The position numbers and the translations under genes are program-made. Positions 35,686-46,215 of a stretch of 64,000 bases of DNA are shown piece after piece. Positions within the stretch are counted from its first letter, which is position 1, and every line of letters begins with the position of its first letter. Under the pieces are notes generated by a model that did not search any database, had not been told where the DNA came from, and was given only the letters and a program-made list of their open reading frames with translations. This stretch comes from Liolophura sinensis. Its lineage: Eukaryota; Mollusca; Polyplacophora; Chitonida; Chitonidae. The stretch is from the NCBI RefSeq assembly GCF_032854445.1, contig NW_027017957.1, positions 557,477-621,476 on the forward strand. Reading direction: 5' to 3'.

Positions 35686-36604
35686 GTAATGAAATGATAG
35701 ATGAACATGTAATGATTCAATGTAAAATCTTATCTTATTACAGAAGCACATGTGTATGTATCTGTTCAAACCATTTCACAATTGTGCACTGCGAGGAGTT
35801 CGTCACTACCCGGTACAGCATATGTCACTCTGGACCAATCAGGTGATTGTATCCCATGTGGCTTTGATTTCCCCTTGTTTCCGAAAGGTGTTACGGAATC
35901 GACGTCAGTAATTTTCACCTGAATGATTGAAACTTCATAGAAAGAAACGACTGTTGCGCATTCTCTTTATTTAAGTGATGGATTTATCAGTGGACAAACC
36001 GGCCCCTTTTTATAGATAAACAGGCTACGATTATGAAAGGTAAGTTCAGTTGTTGCTGATATTGTCGTGAGCAGAAAAAAACAGAAAACAGCTTCTGTCC
36101 ATAAGTGAATACATCGTCTTCAAATATTTGTTAGACTGGGAAATGAAGTTGTATACTAATGACAGTTAAGTAACTGCTTGAGAATCTTCTGGTCAATTGT
36201 AAACAAGTAAAGCTTAGGTTAATATATTGGTCACGTGGTAGAGGACTCGTCGTCAGCACAATCACTGAAAGAATCAGCTTTTTCCCAGTAACGTTGCCCT
36301 GATTCATGTATAAAAGCCACTTCCCTGGTATTCAACTTAAATAAATAAGCCTTGATCATCATTCTTTGTTAAATTAATTTTCTTTTTCTTGCATTCTATT
36401 ATACAAAATGTTCTGTAAATTATGTAAAAGGTTGCTTTCATTACACAGAAGTTAACATTAAGGTGACGTTAAAGTTGGTCATAAACACATGCATTTTTCT
36501 TTTTTTAACTTAGGCTGGCACAGAAACTGACCTTATGTACTGGACCTGACAAATATCTGCGACATAAAGTTGTTGACCTTTTAGAGGCTTAACTTGATGA
36601 GCAT

Positions 36605-36680
36605 GAGAAATTGAATGAATGAATGAATGAATGATTATGGCTCAATGCCACGTCGGCAATATTTTAGCCATATTGTGGCG
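36605..36680. repeat. (TGAA)n and repeat-element edge
   Basis: Five GAAT units, then 'ggctcaatgccacgtcggca' and 'atattttagccatattgtgg'. The arrangement looks like the 3' end of a further SINE type in reverse orientation; identity is uncertain. Confidence 0.45.
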
Positions 36681-37407
36681 GGAACAAGGTTACACCATGA
36701 GACTGTGAATGGCTTTCGACTTGATGGAGACATTCAAAATAAAACAGAAAAGAACAACATGGTTAAAAGCAGTTAAAAACAACCAAACCTCGACGAGAAA
36801 TTGAGGTATGTTAGCTGAAGACAGCGTGACAAGGTAAAAGTAACGATTTTGTTGTATTGGGACACAGGGTGATTGGTGTTACAAGACTGAGTGAAGGGCC
36901 CATCTTCAATTTTTGTCATTATAACCCGTTGTCATGGATATGAAAAGGATAATAGCAGGAAGATAAATACAATGGCTAACATCTGGTTCAAATGGAGTTT
37001 GAAAGTCAGCTCAATCCACGCATAAATTTCTCATATTTAACGAATCAACTGATTCTTTATCATTGGTTTTCATGCAATAACTGCTTCAAAATATTGTCAT
37101 TTTCCAATACCACAAGGATATAAAAAAAATTCAGATGTACATAGTTTCTTTTCACTTTTTATTATTATTTGTTGTATCTGTTGTACGATAGCTGAGAAAG
37201 TGACAAAAACCATACCTTGTGGGTATCTTTCCATCTGGAACAACATTTTAGGACATAAAAAGTGCGATCTTAGTTATGGCATTTCGACTGGCTTAAGAAA
37301 GGCGAAAGGTAACATTGTTTTTAGACAGAACACCAGTCACCTGTTTTTCCTCAATGTGAATGCTTTTTATACAATGATAGTGGTGTGTTTTTGTACTGCA
37401 GACTTAC

Positions 37408-37464
37408 GGCCAGCGCCCAGGGCTTCGTCCTTCCCATGAAGATATTTCATCCAATAGTTTGCGA
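37408..37464 (-). CDS. Possible tail exon (NYWMKYL segment)
   Basis: Weak candidate lying between the tail exons at 39.4 and 33.2 kb. A 57-base open segment between CTTAG and GGCC followed by GTAAGTC would be phase 1 to phase 1 and encode 'ANYWMKYLHGKDEALGAG', with two tyrosines. The donor is strong and the acceptor weak. No duplicate is available to test conservation, so this may be chance. Confidence 0.22.
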
Positions 37465-38034
37465 CTAAGCTGCAAATCTGCATACAGACATTTGACACGG
37501 ACTAGGGTAAGATGTACGATTTCTGACTCTTGTCCTTTGATAAAGTGAAGCTGGCAGGCCTATGGAATAATGTCTTTCATTTGATTCCCCAAATTTTTCA
37601 AAAACTTATTTTATTTGTTTGTTCAAATTCTTTGTTTTGATAATTGCATGACAGGTACTTTTTATTTAAGGGCGCCTATTATATCCCAGCTTACTGGGGA
37701 CTAAAGACTACAAAGTCATTACTTGAGTCAACTGTAGTTTGTCAATAGGCTGTTTTTCTTTTAGTTAGTCAGTTACAAAGATCTGTACCAACTTCATTAT
37801 TATCTTGTTCGGAATGTTTTTGACATGCTTGAGGATACAGTGATCAGCTTTGTGCATTACCCTAAATTCTATGACCACAAGCATTGATATCCATCTCTTC
37901 CTTGTCTATAATTAGATGGTATATGTTACTAGCTATGAGACACCATTATTCGAGGTATCAAATCAACCAGTATAATTTTGGTAATAATGACACTGCTATA
38001 GTGAACAAAGAAAATGCAACCACATTCGCATTGG

Positions 38035-38440
38035 TTGCTTCGACACTTAAATGTAACCATAATGGTTATGGCCGTTTTGACCATTCTTATATAATGGTAA
38101 CTTAGAAACTATTTTGGCGGTCATTTGAATGTAATCATAGTGGTTATGGTGGTTTTGGCCATTCTTATATAATGGTAACTTGGAACCTATTCTGGCGGTC
38201 ATTTGAATGTAATCATAGTGGTTTTGGCCGTTTTGGCCATTCTTATATAATGGTAACTTGGAACCTATTCTGGCGGTCATTTAAATGTAACCACAATGGT
38301 TATGGTCGTTTTGGGCATTCTTATATAATGGTTACTTGGACCATATTTTGACGGTCATATAAATGTAACCATAATGGTTATGGTCGGTTTGACCAATCTT
38401 ATATAATGTTTACTTGAACCCTGTTCTGGCGACCAAAGGA
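38035..38440. repeat. 78-bp tandem repeat, five copies
   Basis: The ATGTAAYCATARTGG landmark recurs at 38051, 38129, 38207, 38285 and 38363, exactly 78 bases apart. Each unit includes 'ccattcttatataatggt'. The last copy runs into sequence with 'ttctggcgaccaaagg', which recurs loosely at 34.3 and 35.2 kb. Open on the minus strand by virtue of the period. Confidence 0.92.
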
Positions 38441-38842
38441 ATTCTGACTCTAAAATATGTGGTCGTTTAGACATTTTTAAGTACGTACCCAAATTCGTTT
38501 GGTCGTGGGGAACCAATTTTTTGGGGGTACAATCCACCAGATCCTTTTAACAGTAAATTGTTAATTGTTACGACCAATATATAGCACGCAATATGCCAGT
38601 TTCAACTGTTCCTCTAAGGATACAGTGTGTAAAACGTAAGTGACGACTGGTCTTGGAGTGTCTTTAAGCATCTTACTTACTGTTCGTCTGCGGAAAACCC
38701 TAAACCTGTGGGGGGAAAAAGAGAAAAAAAAACTTCAATTGTTACTTTTTTAAATTAAATACAAGCCTGTCCGTCTATAGTGTTGTCAGAGATTGCGGAA
38801 ACGTAAGTTCCACTGTACTCTCCGATATCAGCTTGTGTATGT

Positions 38843-39033
38843 AAGTTCAAGACCAGCTCATGCTGGCTTCCTCTCCGGCAGTACGTGGGAAGGTCTCTCA
38901 GCAACTTGCGGATGGTCGTGGGTTTACCCCGGGCTCTGCCCGGTTTCCGCCCACCATAATGCTGGCCGCCGTGGTATAAGTGAAATATTCTTGGGTACGG
39001 CGTAAAACACCAATCAAATAAATAAAATAAAGT
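38843..39033 (+). mobile_element. SINE family 1, 5'-truncated
   Basis: Starts at the B-box-like region ('agttcaagaccagctcatgc') and ends in the AAATA-type tail. Confidence 0.9.
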
Positions 39034-39343
39034 ATGTATGTAAGTATAGATTAAGTAAGGTAAAAGGGGTAAGCTCGTATGTAAAAGGTTTTATACTGAG
39101 ACAAAATAAAATAAATTGTGTTTTTCTCTCGAACAAAAATTAGACAGGCCCCAGAACACGAGGTACCAATGTTCAGTCAGATAACATAGTGTACCAAACG
39201 TTCTTGGCTCACGCCGGGCACCCGGTTTCCTCAACCCACAAATCTGAACGCCATTGTTGAACAACAGTCAAATATATAAATAAATAAGTACACAAATGTA
39301 AATAGTAAATATATCCCAAACCATCGTGTCTTCCGCATAGTGC

Positions 39344-40425
39344 TCATTTCTCACCTGAAACGTTTTCGTAATGTCTGGTTGATTGCACACCATTTGATAT
39401 CTCATCCGGTCTCATCTGCCTGTCAGAAAAAAATAACAGCCTCCAGTAATTATACCAAAAATGAATCTTCAGAACTCTAGCGTGTTATGATCACACGCTT
39501 GTTTATTTAAAGGCGTGTATAACTGAAATGTCTATTATTAATATTAATATTAATATTATTATATTCTGACACTTATGTTGACAGCTCAGTTATACTTACA
39601 ATAAGTCGTTATATGTGACACAAATAATTCATATGATTGTCAAACTTACCCTGTTTCTCCTGAAGACCTGCTACCTGAAAGAGTACACCGAAAGCGTTTC
39701 ATTTCTTGACAGCCAAGATGTGTATCGACAATGTACATATGCGTACTTAAATAATTTCTACATTTATTTGTTACCAGTACTTTCTGGAAGCTTGTTTGTT
39801 GGAAACATGAACGGTACATCACAAAGACTACATCATGGAAAGAGTGAAATTTGCATTGATGTTTTAAAATTTTATCGAAAAGACTTAGCACTGGCTTTCA
39901 AAACATCAATGCTCATACCGCAATCTCACTGTTGTTCCTACCACAAGCTTTAAGTAATACATAAGAAGAATTAATTTGATACCCCCCCCCCCCTCCTCCA
40001 CCCCAAAGATTCACTAGGAATACAATAAATTGGGAGTCAGGAAATATACATTACATGGTGAGACGTATATGGATAAAAACAACTCAGTTAATAAACAAAG
40101 AAGAGAAAAAAAGCAAACCTACTGTTTCAAATAATTTGCACAGTTTACTGCGGAATGTAAAAAATAATCCAATGATTTTACAGGTCAATTGACATCCGTT
40201 AGTTCCACACAAAACAAAAATAATAAAAACAGTAGCAAGAATACAGATAGCAAAGGTATGATGCCGCAAAAAAAGCATTTTTTTATTTTTAAATAATTTT
40301 TGCTTCTCCATGTAGTACTGTTTGTCCATCTACGGCTTATATGCTCTTTGCTATCTGGATTAATACGATTTTTTTCAAAGTTCGTTATAACTTTGCTTTC
40401 GCCCACTGAAAATGACCACAACTAG
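39344..40425. repeat. 1.1-kb tandem duplication, copy C2
   Basis: Direct copy of C1. Its far end contains the broken 3' half of the transmembrane exon at about 40.39-40.42 kb ('gaccacaactagaag'). There the membrane end reads VVVIFSGRKQ, and the donor GT is lost. That piece cannot act as an exon. Copy C2 also holds a C-rich run near 39.98 kb. Confidence 0.85.
39355..39419 (-). CDS. Tail exon copy C2: YENV motif
   Basis: Second copy of the YENV tail exon, produced by the 1.1-kb tandem duplication. It encodes the same peptide except Met for Ile at the second residue, with the same acceptor (TTTCTGACAG) and donor (CAG followed by GTGAGA). Phases are again 2 to 1. Two consecutive 2-to-1 exons cannot be spliced together in frame, so C1 and C2 would have to be mutually exclusive or separated by an exon that I have not found. 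Confidence 0.58.
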
Positions 40426-40454
40426 AAGACAAATCATTGTCTTTCACATAATGC

Positions 40455-41620
40455 ACACTTCTCACCTGAAACGTTTTCGTAATGTCTGGTTGATTGCACA
40501 CCATTTGATATCTCATCCGGTCTTATCTGCCTGTCAGATAAAATGAGACTGATAATACTAAAATATTAATCTACAGAACTCCGGTGTGTTACGATTATAC
40601 ACTTGTTTATTTAAAGGCGTGTATAACTGAATCGTCCATCATTAATATCAATATTATTATATTTTGACACCTACGTTGAGAGCTCAGTTATACTAACATT
40701 AAGTCGTTATATGTCACACAAATAATTCATCTGATTGTCAAACTTACTTTGTTTCTCCTGAGGAACGGCTACCTGAAAGAGTACGAACAGAAGCGTTACA
40801 TTTCTTGATAGTCAAAATGTGCATTGACAATGTATGTATGTTTACTTGAATAATTTCCACATTTATTTGTTACCGGTGCTTGTTTTTCTTGGAAACATGA
40901 ACGGTACATTACAAAGACTATATCATGGAAAGAGTGACATTTGCGTTGATGTTTTCAACATTTTATCTCAAGATTAAGCACTAGCTTTCAAAACATCAAT
41001 GCTCATACCGCAATGTCACTGTTGTTCCTACCACAAGTTTTAAGTAATGCATATAAAGAATTAATTCGCCCCCACTACCCCAAAGATTCACTAGGAATAC
41101 AATGAATTGGGAGTCAGAAAATATACATTTACATGGTAAGAAGAATATGGCACCAGTGCTCATGTCGCAATCCCACTGTTGTTCCTAATATAAGTTTTAA
41201 GTTACACATAAACAGAACTGATTCGAAAAACACCACCAAAGATTCACTATACATGTGCATGGTAAGAAGAATATGGCTAAAAATACACCAGTTAATACCC
41301 AAACAAGAGAGTTATTAACGGTTTCAAATACAGTCTACTGCGCACTAAGAAAAATAATCCAATGATTCAACAGGTCATCTGATATCCGTTAGTACACTAC
41401 ATCACAACAATAAAGCAACAGTAGCGAGAATATAGATTACAAAGCTGTAGTACTGCAACAATGCAATTTTTATTTAAAGGCATTTTTGCTTCTCTTTGTA
41501 CTACCGTTTGTCCATCTACGGCTTATATGCCCTTGCCTATTTAAATTAACAAGGGTTTTTTTTACCGTACGCCATTACCTTGCTTTCGCCTACGCAAGAT
41601 GACCACAACTAGAAGCACAA
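40455..41620. repeat. 1.1-kb tandem duplication, copy C1
   Basis: Copy nearest the transmembrane exon. It runs from the YENV exon up into the 3' half of the transmembrane exon, so the breakpoint lies inside a coding exon. Shared blocks with C2: the YENV exon, 'gtttatttaaaggcgtgtat', 'gttgttcctaccacaag', 'aaagattcactaggaata' and 'catctacggcttatatgc'. A further internal partial repeat ('atggtaagaagaatatgg' twice, 41.13 and 41.26 kb) is present only here. Confidence 0.85.
40466..40530 (-). CDS. Tail exon copy C1: YENV motif
   Basis: Candidate cytoplasmic-tail exon encoding 21 residues, 'QIRPDEISNGVQSTRHYENV' plus Ser. The acceptor is ATCTGACAG and the donor TTTCAG followed by GTGAGA. YENV fits the YxN consensus for Grb2-type SH2 domains. 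In the peptide frame the exon begins phase 2 and ends phase 1, so it cannot follow the transmembrane exon (phase 1) directly. Direct joining would give an immediate stop (Gly-Arg-stop). An intervening exon, or the tandem acceptor four bases downstream (phase 0), would be needed. A nearly identical copy lies at 39355-39419. Conservation of peptide and splice sites in both copies supports coding use. Confidence 0.62.
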
Positions 41621-41701
41621 CTCCCATTAAAACGATAGCTCCAGAGATGCCGCCTGCCAGGGGGCCGGTTAAGGCACCGGGGGCACCAGGGGAACCGGGA
41701 G
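41579..41701 (-). CDS. Receptor exon 6: stalk and transmembrane segment
   Basis: Encodes a Pro/Gly-rich stalk ('APGSPGAPGALTGP') then about 23 hydrophobic residues ('GAIVLMGVVLLVVVIL') and a basic stop-transfer run (RRRKQ), giving a type I membrane protein. The acceptor is TTCTGTTGTAG and the donor CAAG followed by GTAATGG; both are phase 1, matching the FN3 exon upstream. The 3' part of this exon has been copied, in damaged form, into the tandem duplicate at about 40.39-40.42 kb. Next in the direction of transcription are the candidate cytoplasmic-tail exons. Confidence 0.86.
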
Positions 41702-42055
41702 CTACAACAGAAAGTGTAAAATACGAGTTTAAAGTCTTAAAAACCCAGGGAGTATATATAAACATTTATACTTCTTCTGTTTGAAGGAACTCTACATTGT
41801 ACATGTATATACACTTTTATGAATACGTTAATAAAAGAAATGGTAAATGTTGTTCAAAATAAATTTTAAGGCAAGCTAATTCATACATGTTTACCACAAA
41901 TTTATGTTGTTTTTACATCTATAATTTGATTTATTGTTGAATGAGTAATACCTGTCGCACGACATAACGGTTGAGTATATTAGACAGTGAGCGGGGAAAA
42001 TCACCCCACTGAGTAAACCGGAATAAAAACAAGGGGCATTACTCATGCTCCTTAC

Positions 42056-42191
42056 GGCGCACACACCACACCCTTTTCATCACTGTCACCACTAGAAATG
42101 TTTGTGCAGAAATAATAAACAGCGCCAAAGTCATCAGGGACTCGGTGATAAGGCAAGAAGTGATTTCATAAAATACAAAATCTCTCTCAAC
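42056..42191 (-). CDS. Possible alternative transmembrane exon
   Basis: Between the FN3 and main transmembrane exons is an open segment encoding 'ESLMTLALFIISAQTFLVVT' followed by the basic run VMKRVWCVR. It ends at GCGCC followed by GTAAGG, a fair donor in phase 1 like the main transmembrane exon. The best acceptor (AAACACAG then GTTGAG) is phase 0, so it does not join the FN3 exon in frame unless another exon intervenes. It could be an alternative membrane exon, a decayed duplicate or chance. No transcript evidence is available. Confidence 0.25.
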
Positions 42192-42249
42192 CTGTGTTTG
42201 TAATAACAACTTATAGGCACGCATTCTCTATATTTGACGGTCGCTGTTA

Positions 42250-42384
42250 GTTGAGCTCATACTGACTTTCTCTCCGGCCGTTAGCGGGAAGGTCGTGGGT
42301 TTCTCCCGGTCTGGCCGCCGTTGTATAAGTGAAATTTTCTTGAGTACGGCGTAAAATACCAATCAAATAAATAAATAAATCTTT
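42250..42384 (+). mobile_element. SINE family 1, deleted internal part
   Basis: Fragment from 'ctttctctccggccg' to 'gagtacggcgtaaaatacca' and an AAATA tail, lying in the intron before the transmembrane exon. Confidence 0.85.
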
Positions 42385-42980
42385 ATTTGAAGTATGCACA
42401 ATACCATTTCAGTTATCATCTGAAACTATTGAATGAATGCTGATCAAGTAGTTCCGCACATTGATGAAGCTAAACATAAAACAGCCTACGTGCGCTAAAG
42501 GTCTAGTTTGTCTTGTGGTGGCAGTGATGTAAAGTGAGTGTAGAGAGCGAGTATACATGTAATACTCTGCTGGTAGAACACAAACAACACTCAGGTGGCC
42601 AGAAACACATATGAGGTTGTGGTTGCTTGAATGAGGTCGTATTTCGACAAATGTCGTAATTATCGAATCTTCTTGTCGTTTGGATTCCATGTATTCCCGT
42701 TAGTAATGAGCTATTCTTTATTCTCCTATTGATACTTCTAGCACAAATGCTCCTCTCTTGTTATACCATAATCTTTGTTTTTCAAAACATTCTTTTAGAA
42801 CGGGTTTGTAGAATGTTTAGTACTAAAATGTTTATCGTTTTCAGATATACATGTACACGTACCTTTAATCGTTCACGTTCTCCATGTCACCTTTGTTTTT
42901 ACCTGACTCGGTACCGATTGAACCATGTCTATATGAAGTGTGTAAATTTGTGTTTCTGTTTTATTGCCCTTTACATTTAC

Positions 42981-43271
42981 CTGTAACTGTACAACTCGTC
43001 TCTACCGTGTCACTTTTATTCCACCTGTTGAAACCGTACACCCTGAAGCTGTATTCTCCCCTCTCCTCGAGACCCTTCACCACCTCGCTCACAGCCATAT
43101 CCTCTCCCGGGTCTGTTATGTTATCAGGTAATTCAACCCAATGGCCAGCCTTCTTTTTGTACAGGAGTTTAAACGTCTGGGTAGAACCGCCATTGAAACA
43201 GGAAATCCACGTCACGTTGGCCATACGGTTTTCACAAAATGTGGTTGTTAAAATAGGTGGACAAGGACGAT
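42981..43271 (-). CDS. Receptor exon 5: fibronectin type III domain
   Basis: Encodes one FN3 domain, 97 residues, phase 1 to phase 1. The acceptor is AATGTTCCAG and the donor GTTACAG followed by GTAAATG. Marks of the fold are 'DRPCPPILTTTF' at the start, 'VTWISCFNGGSTQTFKLLYKK' with the B-strand Trp, and 'GEYSFRVYGFNRWNKS', where the Tyr/Phe core and N-x-x-N loop are typical. Cysteines at the start, after the Trp and near the end could form an internal disulfide. It is the membrane-proximal domain and joins in frame to the transmembrane exon. Ig domains followed by one FN3 is a common adhesion/receptor layout (nephrin- and sidekick-like proteins), which does not by itself tell function. Confidence 0.9.
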
Positions 43272-43584
43272 CTGGAACATTAAACAACGAATGAAGATAT
43301 AAATCAAGTTTACAACTTTTGTTATGTGCATCAATTGCTTCAAATATTTGAAGCTGAAGATGCATTATATGGCTTGTAAACAGCAATTAATAATTGTTGT
43401 ACGAATTCTTTTCGAAAATTCAAAAAAAGTTTCCAACATTTTGTTTATGACGCTTTTGAATTTCCATTTCGTATGATTAAATCGATCGTAGACGTAGACA
43501 AGTTCAGTATCGTTGCCAGGAACGCTAAATGGGTTTTATCAGATTTACCAACACATTCATAATGAAACAATGTGGGGACATGTA

Positions 43585-43815
43585 TATTTATGTGTTTGAT
43601 TGGTGTTTGGCGCCATATTCAAGCATATTTAACTTATACGACGGTGACCAGCATTATTGGGAAGAAGCCGAGCAGGCCTCGGGGAAACCCACAGGTTGCT
43701 GCAAGACCTTTTCACGTATAGCCGAAGAGGAAGCCAGCGTGAGCTGGACAGCGACCGCATAGGTTGGAGGCACTGGCATTATTGTCCAGCGCTGGCTTTC
43801 TAAACCCCTCGGCCA
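43585..43815 (-). mobile_element. SINE family 1, decayed, in the FN3-Ig3 intron
   Basis: Reverse copy from 'tgtttgattggtgtttggcg' to 'ccctcggccatgtagacgc'. Internal deletions shorten the body. Confidence 0.82.
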
Positions 43816-44338
43816 TGTAGACGCTGAGAAATGTATAACACAGGCTTATAGCTTCTGCATAAATGTGTGGAGTGGATTATGTATTTGAAGAAGAAATTTT
43901 ACTTTTTTTCTTTTTTATACTATATATGCATCTTTTATTTTTTCATATAGCATGTTTCTAGTAATTAGCTTTATGCCCTTTGTGACCTAACGACTTCACA
44001 AAAGGTGTGAATTTTCCCAGCTAAAAGTAGTTGTACATTTGTCTTGCAATACACCTACTTTAGTTTGAGTTTCAGTGCAGATGTATATATAATATTCTCC
44101 ATACTATTGAAAAACTATGACCTGAGCATGCAAACTTTATCTAAATGCGGTGACTGGCAATTTATTTGTATATCATGTATGTTTAGTTATTTGACTGGTG
44201 TTTATTGCAGTATTCAGGACTGTTTCCCATACACAACGGAGGTCTGTGAAGTGTGTGCACGTGGGTGAAAGAAGTGATTAGTCATATAAACTGAGTAACC
44301 TTCAAATTCTACCTTCTCCAGTAAGAAAAATACATTAC

Positions 44339-44692
44339 CTATTAAGTTAAAAGATATGATTGTCTCAGAAGATCCCACGTCATTTTCAGCAACAAATTTG
44401 TATTGCCCAAAATCATCACGTTTAACGTCAGAGATTTCTAGTTCCGCCAAGTGACCTGAAAGCTGGACTTCGGCCTTGTTAAATAGAAACTTGTGGATAG
44501 CATCCGTCACGCGACTTCGGTATTTACTCCCGGATGAGTTAGAGACGGTTAGTTTTTCAGCTGTACCATTGATAAGTTTGTACCACGTCAGGTTCACATA
44601 GGCTGGATTAGACACAAACTTAAACATCAGTCTGATATTTTCACCGAGCGCTGCTGCTTGTTGGTTGCTTTGTCTGGGAAACTGTGGTCGGG
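44339..44692 (-). CDS. Receptor exon 4: cysteine-less Ig domain 3
   Basis: Encodes a third Ig-like domain, about 118 residues, phase 1 to phase 1. The acceptor is TTCTTTCCCAG and the donor AATAG followed by GTAATG. The fold is recognised from 'VNLTWYKLINGTAEKL' (C strand with Trp) and 'LAELEISDVKRDDFGQYKF' (E-F hairpin with the D-x-G-x-Y signature). Both canonical cysteines are absent: the first position reads 'IRLMFKF' and the second 'GQYKFVAEND', each Phe. Such I-set-like domains without the disulfide are known, so this is probably genuine rather than decay, because the rest of the domain is well kept. Several NxS/T sites (NLT, NGT, NSS) are present. Confidence 0.88.
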
Positions 44693-45869
44693 CTGGGAAA
44701 GAAAATGGAGAAGTATAAGGTAAACATCTGTCTTTACCACGCCAGCATACTTGTAGCTTTGACGGCCGTATCTTACAAGAAATTATCCCAGTTTATTGCG
44801 CACATTTTATTTATTTATTTATTATTAAAGGTCAACAGTAAAAATCCAGAAAGAGGCCCAGCACTAGTTAACCAACATTTTAATAATGGAACACATAAAT
44901 CTATGCGTCAAAAGAGACACTTATATAAGAGTCGTCAACTCAAATGTATGTTCTGTGTCAATAATCACAAGGGCATTTCCCTTTTACCACAAACCACCAG
45001 AGAACCAAGAAAGGTTCTACAGTTGTCTACAGCTAACATAACATCTATACAATAAAATAAATAAGACGGACCAAGATAGTAAAGCAAATGTTAAAATGGC
45101 AAATTAACAGCCACCTCTTAATGTTAATATATCAACAGTTTCTTTACTACTGCATCGTTGATGTTTATATCGGCACACTTTCTAATTCCTCATACATGAA
45201 AGACATAGCAGTAAATGAATCAAACATCATTTACTGTCGTGTCCAGGCAATTCATAATCATCGATGTATAGGGTGAACTTTTGTAGATAACATCCACATA
45301 TATACGGAGTTCAGCCTTCTATCCGCTTGGAATGGTGTAATATTTCATCTGCAATTTTATTTCATTCTGTGCAAGAAGTAAAAAAAAGTTAGTCGACCGG
45401 AGGTTAAACTACAACAAATAATAGCTCGTGCTTTTCCATCCAATATGTGAAACAGAACGCGTGTAAATGTTTTGTTTTTTTCTTTCTTTTTGGAGGGGGG
45501 GATGGCGGTGGGTATTTAAATAATAAATATAAATAATTAATAATAAATAATATAAAAAAAGCGTGCTTGGTAAAATAATACTTTCTGATACTTTCTACAA
45601 CATCGACCTTTTATTTTCGGTTGTTCTCTGTTACTGATTTTTTAATCTCCGAAAAATGTGTTTTTTCAAAAAAGAAATTTTAACTTATTAAAACGTACAC
45701 GAAAAGCATGCTTCACTCTGAATGGAAACCATTTTAAACACACCATATGTATACTATTTGTAAGACAGTTCAGAATCTCTGTGCATACTGCCTATTCCAT
45801 AAACACAATTCCTTTTAAAGCAGCCTCAGGGAAAATGAATAATGAAATGGTACGAAATTAGAAAATTAG

Positions 45870-46215
45870 TTAGGGCGTGGGTTCTTAAAGTTTAACGTCG
45901 TACATAACAAGTTTTCAGTCATATGAGGACGAAGAAGTAGCCTACTCAGAGTGCATGTAGGGTGCCTCCTTCTTGTACGAGGGATTTTCACAACTCTTTT
46001 ATATCTAGTACTACTTCACTGTGACGACTTACCGAAGGCAAGTAAGCCGCGCCACGCGAGCCACTATACTGATTCGGCTCAACCGTTCGTTGCACGCCAA
46101 GCCAGTAAGCTACAACTTCCTGTTTTAAAGTCTTTAGTGTCACCCGATCCAGAATTGACCCTGGATATAACTCTCTGAGGGGACGCTTTAATAACTAAGC
46201 TATCGGGGCTGGTTA
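45870..46215 (-). mobile_element. SINE family 2, second copy
   Basis: Shares 'tttaacgtcgtac', 'cttaccgaaggcaagtaagc' and the 'ctatcggg' end with the copy at 6.64-6.99 kb. A diverged partial copy lies at about 21.31-21.56 kb and a tail fragment at 55.76-55.80 kb. Confidence 0.78.

Noticed and set aside
35501-35689. MTRWHKG-type repetitive protein on the plus strand
   Set aside because: Product of a 21-bp repeat open in several frames; no start context or splice sites.
38047-38280. Repetitive minus-strand frame from the 78-bp array
   Set aside because: Open only because 78 is divisible by three; the array lies in an intron-like region.
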